64,000 bases of DNA from Nocardia alni (lineage in GTDB: Bacteria; Actinomycetota; Actinomycetes; Mycobacteriales; Mycobacteriaceae): NCBI RefSeq assembly GCF_019038435.1, contig NZ_JAGPOX010000016.1, positions 1 to 64,000 of the forward strand. Reading direction: 5' to 3'. Numbering within the stretch: the first letter of the stretch is position 1; every line of letters begins with the position of its first letter. The notes under the pieces are model-generated. The model saw only the letters and a list, made by a program, of their open reading frames with translations, was not told the origin of the DNA and searched no databases. Both the position numbers and the translations under genes were made by a program. Positions 44,626 through 53,517 of this stretch are shown piece by piece.

Positions 44626-46008
44626 GTGTCACGAAACGCGCTGTTGCCGACAACCGAGCGACTCCTGACGCATCGGCTCGCGGTGGAGCAGTCGCGGTTC
44701 CGGGTGCCCTCGCTGATCGCCGCGGTGGTCCGGGACGGCGAACTGGCCTGGTGGGGTGCGCGTGGCCGGATGAGCGAGGGGGCCGAGCCGGGACGAGCGA
44801 CCGCCGACACGCAGTACCGGATCGGTTCGATCACCAAGACCATGGTCGGCGTCGTGGTGCTTCGCCTGCGCGACGAGGGCAAGCTGGACCTGTCGGACCC
44901 GCTCGAACGACACGTCCCCGGAGCGCCGATGGGGAATCGCACGATCGCCCAACTGCTTTCGCACACCGCCGGGGTCCGCGCGGAGTCGCCGGGCGAATGG
45001 TGGGAGCGCACCGAAGGCGGCGACTGGGCCCAGCTGGCCGAGGCCATGGACGGCGAGGCTACGGTGCTTCGGGCGGGCAGCCGGCACCATTACAGCAACG
45101 TGGGCTACGCCGCGCTCGGCGAGCTGATCGCCCGGCTGCGCGGCCGAAGCTGGTTCGAGGCCGTGCGCGCGGAGGTACTCGACCCGCTGGGCATGGACCG
45201 GACCACCACCTCTCCCGTCGCCCCGCACGCCACAGGCTGGGCGGTGCACCCGTGGGCGGACGTCGTGCTGCCCGAACCCGCGCACGACCACGGCGCGATG
45301 GGCGCGGCCGGTCAGCTCTGGTCCACGGTGGACGACCTGGTCCGCTGGACCGCCTTCCTCGGCGGGAACACCGGATCGGTGCTGTCCAAGGACACCTGGG
45401 AGGAGATGCGGGAACCCGCCATCGTCGCCGACGCGGACGAGTGGACCGACGGCCACGGCCTCGGCGTGCAACTGCGCCGTCACAAGGGCCGCAGGCTGAT
45501 CGGCCACGGCGGGGCGATGCCCGGATTCATCGCCTCGGTGTGGGCCGACCCCGCCGACCGCACCGGCGTGCTGTTCCTGTCCAACACCACCTACGGCGGC
45601 ATCCGGGGCAGGCTGGACCTGGGGATGCTCGACATCCTGGCCGAGCACGAACCGTCGCTGCCCGAGGAATGGTTGCCCGCCGTCTCCGCCGATCCCGCAC
45701 TTCTGGCGCTGACCGGCACGTGGTACTGGGGCTCGGCGTCCATCGCGCTGCACCTGCGCACCGACGGCCGACTGGAACTGAAGACCCTCGCACACGGCGG
45801 CCGGACCTCCCGATTCCGCCCCGCCGGTGCGGACGCCTGGACCGGTCTCGACGGCTACTACGCGGGCGAGCGAATGCGGGTCGTCCGCGGTCCGGACGGC
45901 GCGGCCGACCACCTCGAGCTGGCCAGCTACATCTTCACCCGCGAGCCGTACCCGCCGACCGCGCCCATCCCCGGCGGTGTCGATCCGGGCGGCTGGCGCG
46001 GCCGATGA
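44626..46008 (+). CDS. Class C beta-lactamase-fold serine hydrolase
   Basis: A 460-residue protein. GTG 44626 is chosen because GAGG lies six bases upstream; ATG 44614 is in frame without a ribosome site. Catalytic motifs of the penicillin-binding/AmpC fold are present: S-x-x-K in GSITKTMVG, Y-x-N in HYSNVGY, and H-x-G in GHGGAMPG. A C-terminal beta domain (about 350-460) follows. No signal peptide is seen. Such enzymes are esterases, D-peptidases or amidases; drug resistance should not be assumed. Confidence 0.85.
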   Translation: MSRNALLPTTERLLTHRLAVEQSRFRVPSLIAAVVRDGELAWWGARGRMSEGAEPGRATADTQYRIGSITKTMVGVVVLRLRDEGKLDLSDPLERHVPGAPMGNRTIAQLLSHTAGVRAESPGEWWERTEGGDWAQLAEAMDGEATVLRAGSRHHYSNVGYAALGELIARLRGRSWFEAVRAEVLDPLGMDRTTTSPVAPHATGWAVHPWADVVLPEPAHDHGAMGAAGQLWSTVDDLVRWTAFLGGNTGSVLSKDTWEEMREPAIVADADEWTDGHGLGVQLRRHKGRRLIGHGGAMPGFIASVWADPADRTGVLFLSNTTYGGIRGRLDLGMLDILAEHEPSLPEEWLPAVSADPALLALTGTWYWGSASIALHLRTDGRLELKTLAHGGRTSRFRPAGADAWTGLDGYYAGERMRVVRGPDGAADHLELASYIFTREPYPPTAPIPGGVDPGGWRGR

Positions 46009-46037
46009 GCGCCGCGCACACCTGAAGCCTTGCGCTG

Positions 46038-46832
46038 TCAGCGTTTACGTGCGATCCCGGCCCAGCACCCGGCCTCCGGGTCATGGCTCGCCGGCGGCTG
46101 GATACCGGGGCGCCAGCGGTGCACACCGACGACGCCGGGGTCGAGCAGTTCGTACCCGTCGAAGAAGCCCGCGACCTCCTCGCGGTCGCGGCTCTGGGCG
46201 AATACGCCGCTGGCGCGATAGGTCTGGAGCGCTCGTTCCATGACCTCGGGATCGAAATCCGTTGTGATGTGGGATATTACGAGGTAGGAGCCGGTGGGTA
46301 GCGCGTCCATCAGCGTGTGAACGATCTTGTACGGGTCCTGGTCGTCGGGCACGAAATGCAGCACCGCGATCAGTGACAGCGCGACCGGTTCGCCGAGGTT
46401 CAGCGTCTCGCGCAACTTGGGCGCGGCCAGGATCGACTCGGGCTCGGTCAGATCGGCATCGATGAAGGTGACCCGCCCCTGTTTGGTGCTCAGCATCAGG
46501 GCATTGGCATGAGCCAGGACCACCGGATCACGGTCCACGTACACCACGCGGGCCTCGGGATTGATCTCCTGAGCGATCTGATGCAGGTTCGGCTGCGTGG
46601 GGATCCCGGTCCCGATGTCGAAGAACTGCCGCACGCCCAGAGCGCTCAATTCCCGGACCGCGCGTCCCATGAAATCGCGGTTATAGCGCACACCGGCTTC
46701 GACGGTCGGCCATATCTCACGAATTCTCGCCGCGGCCTCCCGATCGACGTCATAGTTGTCCTTGCCGTGGAGAAAATAGTCGTAGATCCGAGCACTACTG
46801 GGTTTGTCCAGATCCATCGACTTATCACTCAT
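46038..46832 (-). CDS. DUF574-type SAM-dependent methyltransferase
   Basis: A 264-residue protein; ATG 46832 has GGAG six bases upstream and beats GTG 46844. It begins with the family pattern DLDKPSSARIYDYFLHGKDNYDVDREAA and has the SAM site FFDIGTGIPTQPNLHQIAQ and RVVYVDRDPVVLAHANAL. This family has many copies in Nocardia and Streptomyces genomes, and its substrates are unknown. It is convergent with the serine hydrolase gene. Confidence 0.9.
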   Translation of the reverse strand: MSDKSMDLDKPSSARIYDYFLHGKDNYDVDREAAARIREIWPTVEAGVRYNRDFMGRAVRELSALGVRQFFDIGTGIPTQPNLHQIAQEINPEARVVYVDRDPVVLAHANALMLSTKQGRVTFIDADLTEPESILAAPKLRETLNLGEPVALSLIAVLHFVPDDQDPYKIVHTLMDALPTGSYLVISHITTDFDPEVMERALQTYRASGVFAQSRDREEVAGFFDGYELLDPGVVGVHRWRPGIQPPASHDPEAGCWAGIARKR

Positions 46833-46915
46833 ACCTGTCTCCACATCTAGAGGCGTCCTGCCACTGCACCGATACCTTGCCGGGCAACCCGATTCGTGTC
46901 ACGATACGCGCAGCG

Positions 46916-47764
46916 TCAGAGGCATGTGGCGCGGTTCGCGCCTGGACGGGGTTTCGGCCCCGTGCCTCGATCGCCGAGGTCGGTAACAGCAAGGGCGACA
47001 GGCGATCCCTGGAGTGCCGGTGGACCGGACCAGCGCCAGTGACACTCGCGCAACGCCTCCATCCGTCTGATGTTGCTGACCGCTATGGCCGGATCCCCGT
47101 AGTGCATACCGGATTTGTCGATGCCGAAGGTGGTACTGCCGGGCCATCGCCGATACAGCAGACTGACGTTCTCGGCCACGCATCCGCTCGACACGGCCTC
47201 CACGGCCAGCAGCAACTGGATGTCCTCCTGAGTGGGGACCGCGGGCCAACCCCCAACTGCCCGAATCAGATTCGTATAGCCGCACAACGTCCCCGCGACC
47301 ACCTGCAGCTGTCCACGCGCGACGCCGTCGGCGAAGAACCCCGGCGCCGTCGGCCCCGGCGCCGGATCTCGCGGCCCCGGCCGCATGATCCCGTCGGGCA
47401 ACAGGTCGACCGCCGCCGACACCACCCACGCCGCCCCATGCTCGCCGATGGCGGTGATATCCCGATACAGGGCACCGGGAGTCAGCACGTCATCGGCATC
47501 CACGGCCCTGGTCAACACACCCTCGGCCCGCCCCAGCGCCAGAGTGCGAGCGATGGCCGCACACCCCCGGGGCCCCTGTCCGAACGAGATCCGCGGATCC
47601 TGCGGCAATTCCGCGAATGGCACCCCGGTATCCCCGTCCTCCTGCACCAGCCATTCCCAATCCCACCCGACAGGAAGCTCCTGCCCGACCAGCGACCGAT
47701 ACGTCTCCCCGATATGCCGGTGCTTCCCGGCCACCACGGCGGTGATGAGGCTCAATGTCGGCAT
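46916..47764 (-). CDS. Family 2 glycosyltransferase
   Basis: A 282-residue GT-A-fold protein: N-terminal MPTLSLITAVVAGKHRHIGETYRSL, nucleotide-binding strand, and DxD-type metal motif in AVDADDVLTPGALYRD. The C-terminal half holds TQEDIQLLLAVEAV, the catalytic-base region. It lacks membrane helices. No surface-polysaccharide cluster surrounds it. Confidence 0.8.
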   Translation of the reverse strand: MPTLSLITAVVAGKHRHIGETYRSLVGQELPVGWDWEWLVQEDGDTGVPFAELPQDPRISFGQGPRGCAAIARTLALGRAEGVLTRAVDADDVLTPGALYRDITAIGEHGAAWVVSAAVDLLPDGIMRPGPRDPAPGPTAPGFFADGVARGQLQVVAGTLCGYTNLIRAVGGWPAVPTQEDIQLLLAVEAVSSGCVAENVSLLYRRWPGSTTFGIDKSGMHYGDPAIAVSNIRRMEALRECHWRWSGPPALQGSPVALAVTDLGDRGTGPKPRPGANRATCL

Positions 47765-47960
47765 GACCCACAGTCCGTCCGTTCACTCACCCCGGCCCTC
47801 GAGGCAGCGGAACCATACGGTCGACCCGATCCCCGCGCCAACCCCCCTTTCCCACCCGTGGACGCCCCGCCGCTTTCGCCAGCGCACCCGCTGGCCGACT
47901 GAGGGGTGGTGCGATGCCAGGAGGGTGCCACATGGTGGGACTTGGGGCTACGCTGGAGAC

Positions 47961-48251
47961 GTGTCTGTGCCGAGTGAGATCAATCAGCGGGATTTGAAGC
48001 TTCGGGCGAGTGAAATCATGGATGCGGTCGAGCGGGGCGAGTCGTTCACGGTCACCCGTAACGGGCGGCGGATCGCGACGGTGACGCCGATAGGGCCGCG
48101 GCCGACGTTCGTGTCCAAGGAACGGGTCGCCGCGGCGTTCTCGGGCGCTCCTGTGCTCGACGATCGCAGATTCCGTGCGGATGTGCAGGCGGCGTTCGAC
48201 GATGAGGAGTACGACCCGTTCGAGCGGGCCCGGGAATCGGGCCGGCAGTAA
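47961..48251 (+). CDS. Phd/YefM-type antitoxin
   Basis: A 96-residue protein with the Phd/YefM N-terminal DNA-binding pattern INQRDLKLRASEIMDAVERGESFTVTRNGRRIATVTPI and an acidic C-terminal toxin-binding tail. Two starts compete: GTG 47961, preceded at six bases by TACGCT (leaderless -10 pattern), and GTG 47967, eight bases after GGAG. It overlaps the PIN-domain toxin gene by one base (TAATG), the classic antitoxin-toxin arrangement. Confidence 0.88.
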   Translation: MSVPSEINQRDLKLRASEIMDAVERGESFTVTRNGRRIATVTPIGPRPTFVSKERVAAAFSGAPVLDDRRFRADVQAAFDDEEYDPFERARESGRQ

Positions 48252-48673
48252 TGGCGCTTCCCCAGCAGGGACTATTGGACACGAACGTGCTGATCCTGAT
48301 GGACGGATTGGATCAGGACGAACTTCCGACCGAGCAGGCGATCAGCGCGATCACCCTGGCCGAGTTGTCAGTCGGTCCACTGGCGACCGACGATCCGGAG
48401 GAGGTCGCCGCACGGATGGCTGTGCTGGGTCGCGCCGAGGCCGAATTCGAGCCGATTCCGTTCACCGCAGCGGCGGCGCGGGTGTTCGGGCGGGTATACG
48501 CGGCGACGTTGGCGAGCGGTCGCAAACCACGCAGGTATTACGTCGACCTATTGATCGCGTCCACGGCAGCCGCGAACAAATTGCCGCTGTTCACGGTGAA
48601 TCCAGACGACTTCCGAGGCTTGGAGCGCCTGCTGACGGTCTACCCCGTCACCCACCCCGACAACCGCTCCTAG
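48251..48673 (+). CDS. PIN-domain toxin, VapC-like
   Basis: A 140-residue PIN-domain protein. Acidic metal-site residues are Asp in LLDTNVLI (residue 10), Glu in TLAELSVGP, Asp in RYYVDLLIAS and Asp in NPDDFRGL, the four-acid set of Mg-dependent RNases. VapC toxins cut tRNA or rRNA and are held inactive by the upstream antitoxin. All acids are present, so it should be active. Confidence 0.9.
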   Translation: MALPQQGLLDTNVLILMDGLDQDELPTEQAISAITLAELSVGPLATDDPEEVAARMAVLGRAEAEFEPIPFTAAAARVFGRVYAATLASGRKPRRYYVDLLIASTAAANKLPLFTVNPDDFRGLERLLTVYPVTHPDNRS

Positions 48674-48708
48674 GGCAGTGGTGGTGTACCAGGAAGGTGA
48701 CGTCCGGA

Positions 48709-49719
48709 ATGACCGTTTATGCGCCCGGATCGGACGAATCCGAGGTCGGGCCGACTGATGCCGCGGGCCACGGTCGTACGCGGCGGTGGCTGTGGCGGGT
48801 GGTGGCGGCGATCGCGGCGGTGATCGTCGCCGGGACGGTTTTTTCGTTCGGTTACAACGTGGCGACGCGTCACCGTGCGAGCCCGCCGGTCGGGCTGACC
48901 TACGTGCGGACCGGCGATATCTCCACCCGTTACCGGCAGTGGGGGGAGAGCGGGACGCCGATCGTGCTGGTTCACGGCTTCATCGAATCGGCGGATACCT
49001 GGCAGTATCTGGCTCCGCGACTCGCTGCGGCGGGGCACCGGGTCTATGCCTTGGACCTCGACGGTTTCGGCTACACCCAGCGGGGCGCACCGTTCGACCT
49101 GGACCATCAGACCAGCCAGTTGCTGGAGTTCATCCAGGCTCTGCGTCTCGAACGCCCGATTGTGGTCGGCCACTCCAGCGGCGCGGCGATCGTGGCCGCG
49201 GCCACCCTGCGGAACCCGGAGGCAGTCGGCGGCTTGATGTTTCTCGACGGCGACGGTTTGTCCTCCGGAGCCGGTGCCCGCTCACCGGTGACGAAACTGC
49301 TCATCGATCCCTACCGGACGACACTGCTGCGACTGGCCGTGCGCTCGGACACCCTCGTCCAGACCGCCTATCGAAGCGCATGTGGTCCGAGTTGCCCGAA
49401 GCTCGACGCTTCGGGCATCGATCAATGGCGTCGCCCCCTCCAGGTGCCAGGCGCGGAGCCCGCCCTGTGGGCGATGATGAACCTCGGCGTTCCGGGTTTG
49501 TCCTCGGACCGCATCGCCGAACTCGCAAGAATCCCGCTGCCGAAATCGGTGGTATTCGGCGCCGCGGACTCGGTTTTCAGCAGCGACACCCCCATCCGGA
49601 CCGCCGAGCGAATCGGCGCGGGCGCACCGACCATGATCCCCGGCGCACGCCATCTCACGCCGGTCAACAGTCCGGGAGCCGTCGCGTCGGCGATCCTGGC
49701 GCTTGCCCAGTCTCGATAG
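48709..49719 (+). CDS. Membrane-anchored alpha/beta hydrolase
   Basis: A 336-residue protein; ATG 48709 follows AGGAAGG. A cytosolic start and one membrane helix (about 27-48, RVVAAIAAVIVAGTVFSFGY) lead to an extracellular alpha/beta hydrolase domain: oxyanion VLVHGFIE, nucleophile Ser in VVGHSSGAAI, acid in VFGAADSVF and catalytic His in GARHLTPV. Two Cys in YRSACGPSCP may form a disulfide. It lies 35 bases after the toxin gene but is probably separate. Confidence 0.85.
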   Translation: MTVYAPGSDESEVGPTDAAGHGRTRRWLWRVVAAIAAVIVAGTVFSFGYNVATRHRASPPVGLTYVRTGDISTRYRQWGESGTPIVLVHGFIESADTWQYLAPRLAAAGHRVYALDLDGFGYTQRGAPFDLDHQTSQLLEFIQALRLERPIVVGHSSGAAIVAAATLRNPEAVGGLMFLDGDGLSSGAGARSPVTKLLIDPYRTTLLRLAVRSDTLVQTAYRSACGPSCPKLDASGIDQWRRPLQVPGAEPALWAMMNLGVPGLSSDRIAELARIPLPKSVVFGAADSVFSSDTPIRTAERIGAGAPTMIPGARHLTPVNSPGAVASAILALAQSR

Positions 49720-49751
49720 CTGCCGACAATCGTCACCGTGTTACTGCGTTC

Positions 49752-50723
49752 TCAGGCGTGCAGACGCTGGCGGAGGAACTCGCGCCAGGTCAGCTCGAAC
49801 GAACGGGCCAGGGCCGAGGTTGCCGCGAATCGGTCCCAGGCGTGGAACGCGCGGGCGTAGAGGTGCAGGTCGACCGGGACGCCATCGGCGAGCAGCCGGC
49901 GCGCGAAGTCGATGCCCTCGTCACGCAGCACATCGAACTGTGCGAGGGCGATGAAGGTGTCGGGCAGGCCGGTGAGGTCGGTGGCGCGGGCGGGCGCGGA
50001 GTAGGGGTGCACGTCCTGCGCGCCGAACCGGTCGCCGAGCACCGCGGACCACGCGAGCTGGTTGTCCTGGCGGGTGAAGACCACTTCGGCGGTGGTCTCG
50101 AAGCTCGACGGCGTCTCACTGCGGTCGTCGAGCATCGGGTAGAGCAGCGACAGCAGGCGCGGCTGTGGATCGCGCCGATCGCGCACCATGAGCGCGGTGG
50201 CCGCGGCCGGCGCCCCGCCACCGCTGGCCCCGGCCAGACCGATCCGGTGCGGGTCGATGCGGTGCTCGGCGGCGTGCGCGGCGAGGTGGGTGTAGGCGAG
50301 GTAGCCGTCCTCGGCGGCGCCTGGCGCCGGGGTCTCCGGCGCCAGCCGGTAGACGACGGCGGCCAGGACGCAGTCCAGATCCAGGGCCAGTCCGGTGTGG
50401 TAGGCGTCGTCGCCGTGGGCGTCATCGCCCAGGACCTGGGCCCCGGCGTGGAACCAGAGCAGGGCCGGGCGGGTGAGGTCGTTGGCGGCCGGGCGGTACA
50501 GGACGACCTCGAGTTCGCTCCCGTCGTTTCGGGGGATTCGCAGCGTCTCGATGGTGACCCGGGGATCCGGCGGCGGCGTGGGCAGGTTGGCGTGTGCCGC
50601 GCGCAGCTGTTCGCGCAGGCCGGGGATATCGGAGAAATCGAGCAGAGTGCCGTTCGAGGCCTTGGGCATCGCGGCGAACGCGGTGGCCAGTTCGGGGTCG
50701 AGCGCGTCGGTGGTTGCGGGCAT
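49752..50723 (-). CDS. HSL-family alpha/beta hydrolase with atypical oxyanion motif
   Basis: A 323-residue esterase-type protein. Nucleophile Ser lies in AGASGGG (G-x-S-x-G), acid Asp in FDVLRDEG and His in ARAFHAWDRF. Hormone-sensitive-lipase-type enzymes normally have HGGG; here the segment reads LLWFHAGAQVLG, so HGGG is replaced by HAGA. It probably remains an esterase for short acyl chains. It follows the SDR gene on the same strand with a 48-base gap, so both are likely under the neighbouring TetR. Confidence 0.85.
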   Translation of the reverse strand: MPATTDALDPELATAFAAMPKASNGTLLDFSDIPGLREQLRAAHANLPTPPPDPRVTIETLRIPRNDGSELEVVLYRPAANDLTRPALLWFHAGAQVLGDDAHGDDAYHTGLALDLDCVLAAVVYRLAPETPAPGAAEDGYLAYTHLAAHAAEHRIDPHRIGLAGASGGGAPAAATALMVRDRRDPQPRLLSLLYPMLDDRSETPSSFETTAEVVFTRQDNQLAWSAVLGDRFGAQDVHPYSAPARATDLTGLPDTFIALAQFDVLRDEGIDFARRLLADGVPVDLHLYARAFHAWDRFAATSALARSFELTWREFLRQRLHA

Positions 50724-50771
50724 GAGGGGTCCTGATCGGTAGTGGGACTGAGGATTTCGTGAGCGGCGTTG

Positions 50772-51533
50772 TCAGAACAGCGAGGGTTGACCGCTGCCGG
50801 CGGTGATGCCGCCGTCGACGGGCAGGATGACGCCGGTGATGAAGCGGGCGTCGTCCGAGGCCAGGAAGCTGACCGCGGCGGCGACGTCGGCCGGGGTGCT
50901 GAAGCCGTGCAGCGCCCGCCGCTGGTTGAAGCGCTCGATCATGTCGGCGTACTTCGTCGCCAACTCCTGCGGTCCGGTCATCGAGGGGGCGACGGTATTG
51001 ACCCGGATGCCGAACTGACCGAGGTCGAAGGCGAGACCGCGCGTGAAGTTCACGACCGCGCCCTTGGCCGCGTTGTAGGCGGTGAGCCGGCGGTCGCCGC
51101 CGAGACCGGAGGCGGAGGCGATCTGCACGATGCTGCCGCGGCTGTCCTTCAGGTACGGCAGGGCAGCCTGCGCACCGAAGAAACAACTGTCCACGTCAGT
51201 GCTCATGATCAGCCGCCAGTCGTCCACGGTCGTCTCCGCGAACTCCTTGGCGAGGCCGACGCCGGCGTTGGAGACCATGACGTCGATGCCGCCGAACCGG
51301 GCGGCCCCGGCATCGACCATCGCCAGCACCTCATCCTGGCTGGTGACGTCGGTCGCGACCGGCAGCGCGCGGTCCAGGCCGATCTCGGCGGCCAGGGCCG
51401 CCAGGCGTTCCTCGCGCCGGGCCGCGAGGACGAGATTCGCGCCTTCGGCCGCGAACCGCCGGGCGATCCCGTCGCCGATGCCGGAGCTGGCGCCGGTGAC
51501 GACGACCGTCTTTCCGGCGAAACGTTGGTCCAT
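50772..51533 (-). CDS. Short-chain dehydrogenase/reductase under TetR control
   Basis: A 253-residue SDR; ATG 51533 has GAAGGG upstream. It has VTGASSGIGDG, VMVSNAGVG, catalytic Ser in QIASASGLG and Y-x-x-x-K in YNAAKGAV, and ends FITGVILPVDGGITAG. The 117-base upstream region holds four copies of a 13-bp palindrome shared with a divergent TetR gene. Confidence 0.87.
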   Translation of the reverse strand: MDQRFAGKTVVVTGASSGIGDGIARRFAAEGANLVLAARREERLAALAAEIGLDRALPVATDVTSQDEVLAMVDAGAARFGGIDVMVSNAGVGLAKEFAETTVDDWRLIMSTDVDSCFFGAQAALPYLKDSRGSIVQIASASGLGGDRRLTAYNAAKGAVVNFTRGLAFDLGQFGIRVNTVAPSMTGPQELATKYADMIERFNQRRALHGFSTPADVAAAVSFLASDDARFITGVILPVDGGITAGSGQPSLF

Positions 51534-51548
51534 AACACCCTTCCTATC

Positions 51549-51629
51549 GTCAGTTACTGACACTTATTTACGTCAGTAACTGACGGTACATTCAGTCAGT
51601 TACTGACGCAAGTAGTGTCAGTAACTGAC
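51549..51629. promoter_or_regulatory. Array of four 13-bp palindromic operators
   Basis: GTCAGTNACTGAC occurs at 51549-51561, 51572-51584, 51595-51607 and 51617-51629, each a perfect palindrome with an alternating T/A centre. Start-to-start distances are 23, 23 and 22 bases, so the copies lie on nearly the same DNA face. They cover the whole region between the SDR and TetR genes and overlap the likely -35 of the tetR promoter. Most likely operators for the adjacent TetR protein. Confidence 0.8.
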
Positions 51630-51638
51630 TAGCGATGC

Positions 51639-51644
51639 TAGGGT
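51639..51644 (+). promoter_or_regulatory. Likely leaderless -10 element of the TetR gene
   Basis: TAGGGT matches TAnnnT and ends six bases before ATG 51651, the spacing expected when transcription starts on the start codon. The -35 region would fall in operator copy four. Confidence 0.5.
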
Positions 51645-51650
51645 GTGTGG

Positions 51651-52217
51651 ATGCCACGGAATTCCGATGACGTGCGGCTACGGCTCCAGGAGGCCGCGCT
51701 CGAGCTGTATCTGGAGCGCGGCTACGACAAGACCACGGCCGGGGACATCGCCGCGCGCGCCGGGGTCACCGAGCGGACCTTCTTCCGCCACTTCGTCGAC
51801 AAGCGTGAGGTCTTCTTCGACGGCCAGGAGCAACTGCGCGAGCTGCTGGTCGACGCGGTCGCCGCAGTACCGGCCGACACCAAACCCCTCCCCACCCTGC
51901 GGGCCGCGTTCCACCAGGCCGTGCCGCTGATCGAGCACAACCTCCCGGTCACCGAACGCCGGTATCCGGTCATCATGGCGACGCCCGCCTTGCAAGAGCG
52001 TTCGCTGGCCAAGCACGCGGCCCTGGTCGCCGCACTCACCGACGCCCTACGCGCCCGCGGCGTCTCCGAGCAACTCGCGGCGCTGCACGCCCAGGTCGGC
52101 ATGGACACCTACGCGATCGCGATCCGCCGCTGGGGGGCCGACCGCACGGACGATCTCCACACCCACCTCGACCGAGCCTTCACAGATCTGCGACTGGCCG
52201 CGAATGCCCTGAAATGA
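51651..52217 (+). CDS. TetR-family regulator of the SDR operon
   Basis: A 188-residue TetR protein; ATG 51651 is chosen over GTG 51645 from the promoter position. N-terminal helix-turn-helix (about 8-55): ALELYLERGYDKTTAGDIAARAGVTERTFFRHFVDKREVFF. The ligand domain has no recognisable subtype. It faces the SDR gene across four identical palindromes, so it probably represses both itself and the SDR-esterase operon. Confidence 0.9.
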   Translation: MPRNSDDVRLRLQEAALELYLERGYDKTTAGDIAARAGVTERTFFRHFVDKREVFFDGQEQLRELLVDAVAAVPADTKPLPTLRAAFHQAVPLIEHNLPVTERRYPVIMATPALQERSLAKHAALVAALTDALRARGVSEQLAALHAQVGMDTYAIAIRRWGADRTDDLHTHLDRAFTDLRLAANALK

Positions 52218-52246
52218 GGGTCAGGGTGCAGTGCGGAAGAGTTCGA

Positions 52247-53494
52247 CTACTCCGGTGATGCCATCCAGAGTCCGCTGATCGGCAGACAGGTCAGCTTGTC
52301 GCCGAAGGGGAGTTGCTCGTTTCCGCAGTAGAGCACATATCCGGCGTGGAAGCGGTCGCCAAGTCGTTGTTCCAACATGCGGAGTGCGCGGAAGTCGTCC
52401 GTTCGGACGGTTTCGGCGGCTTTGACCTCGATGCCGATGATGCGGCCCGCATTGTCTTCGAGGATGGCATCGACCTCGTGGCCGTCACGGTCGCGGTAAT
52501 GATGCAGTCGGACCATCGTTCGGCTCCACGTAATTTGGCGGCTCAGCTCGCCCAGAACGAAGGTTTCGACGGTGCCACCGGTGGTGGCGTCGTTGGTGAT
52601 GCCGGTGAGCAGGTGAGCGGCTAGACCGGAGTCGGTGAAGACCAGCTTCGGAGTGGAGATGGCCCGTGTGGTGGCGTTGGCGGACCATGCGGGTATGAGC
52701 CGAATCAGATAGACGAGCTCGAGCAATGCGACATAGTTACGGACGGTGGTCAGCGGAATGCCGAGGTCCGTGGACAATCGGTTGTAGCTGAGCAGTCCAC
52801 CGCTCTGTGCTGCCAGGGCGGCGATGAGTCGACGCATATCGGAAATACGTTGAATATCCGCGACTTGATGGATGTCGCGGCTCATGATGTCGTCGAGGTA
52901 GGACTTGAAGAATTGGGCGCGTCGGCGAGGGTTCGTGCGTCGGATGGCCTCTGGATAGCCGCCATGGGAGGCCAGGGCGAGGTAGTCGCGGCGGCGAAGG
53001 GACGACTCCGGGGCTCGGATTCGGCGTCCGTGAGAGAAGGCGGCGTCGATGAATCCGTCGGGCATTCCTTCGATTTCGCCCTGCGAGAGGGGAAACAGTT
53101 CCACGGTTTCCGAACGGCCCGGCAGCGAGTCGGGAAGGCTCGACAGGCCGAGGAGACGGGCCGATCCGGTCAGGAGGAACCGACCCGGCCGCGGGTCCCG
53201 GTCGACAGCGTTCTTGATCGCTAGCCACAGCTCCGGGGCGCGCTGGACCTCATCGATCAACATCGTCCCAGGAGCATCGAGGAATGCTATGGGGTCAGCA
53301 TTAGCTGAGGCGAGGGTGCGTGGGTCATCGAGATATCGTTTTACCGTGTCGGCACGGCCGTCGAGGCAGCGCTCGGCGAGAGTGCTCTTACCGGTTTGCC
53401 GAGCTCCGTTCACGATGACGACCCGAGTGTCGGCAAGCGCCTCTTCTACCAGCTCAGCCGCCCTACGGGGGAGGTACTCGACTCCTTCGCGCAT
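52247..53494 (-). CDS. DUF4143-type AAA ATPase
   Basis: A 415-residue protein of the ATP-binding/DUF4143 family. An N-terminal AAA domain has Walker A NGARQTGKST (about 29-38), Walker B GTMLIDEVQRAPEL and sensor LLTGSARLLGL. The winged-helix/DUF4143 part (about 190-370) carries LDDIMSRDI and a nuclease-like TVETFVLGEL...DGHEVDAILED...IGIEVKAAE segment (D-x-E-x-K type). Function is unknown, though the C-terminal acidic set resembles PD-(D/E)xK nucleases. ATG 53494 has no ribosome site but a -10-like TAGAAT six bases upstream. Confidence 0.88.
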   Translation of the reverse strand: MREGVEYLPRRAAELVEEALADTRVVIVNGARQTGKSTLAERCLDGRADTVKRYLDDPRTLASANADPIAFLDAPGTMLIDEVQRAPELWLAIKNAVDRDPRPGRFLLTGSARLLGLSSLPDSLPGRSETVELFPLSQGEIEGMPDGFIDAAFSHGRRIRAPESSLRRRDYLALASHGGYPEAIRRTNPRRRAQFFKSYLDDIMSRDIHQVADIQRISDMRRLIAALAAQSGGLLSYNRLSTDLGIPLTTVRNYVALLELVYLIRLIPAWSANATTRAISTPKLVFTDSGLAAHLLTGITNDATTGGTVETFVLGELSRQITWSRTMVRLHHYRDRDGHEVDAILEDNAGRIIGIEVKAAETVRTDDFRALRMLEQRLGDRFHAGYVLYCGNEQLPFGDKLTCLPISGLWMASPE

Positions 53495-53500
53495 GCGCCA

Positions 53501-53506
53501 ATTCTA
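53501..53506 (-). promoter_or_regulatory. Likely leaderless -10 element of the DUF4143 ATPase gene
   Basis: TAGAAT on the minus strand is followed by six bases and then ATG 53494. With 17-bp spacing, the -35 would fall on CGGCAG of the first 23-bp repeat unit. Confidence 0.55.
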
Positions 53507-53517
53507 GCGGAGCATCC

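Noticed and set aside
47961..48673. Toxin-antitoxin pair as evidence of a plasmid or phage
   Set aside because: Chromosomal VapBC-type pairs are common in this group, and no integrase, transposase or plasmid gene is in the window.
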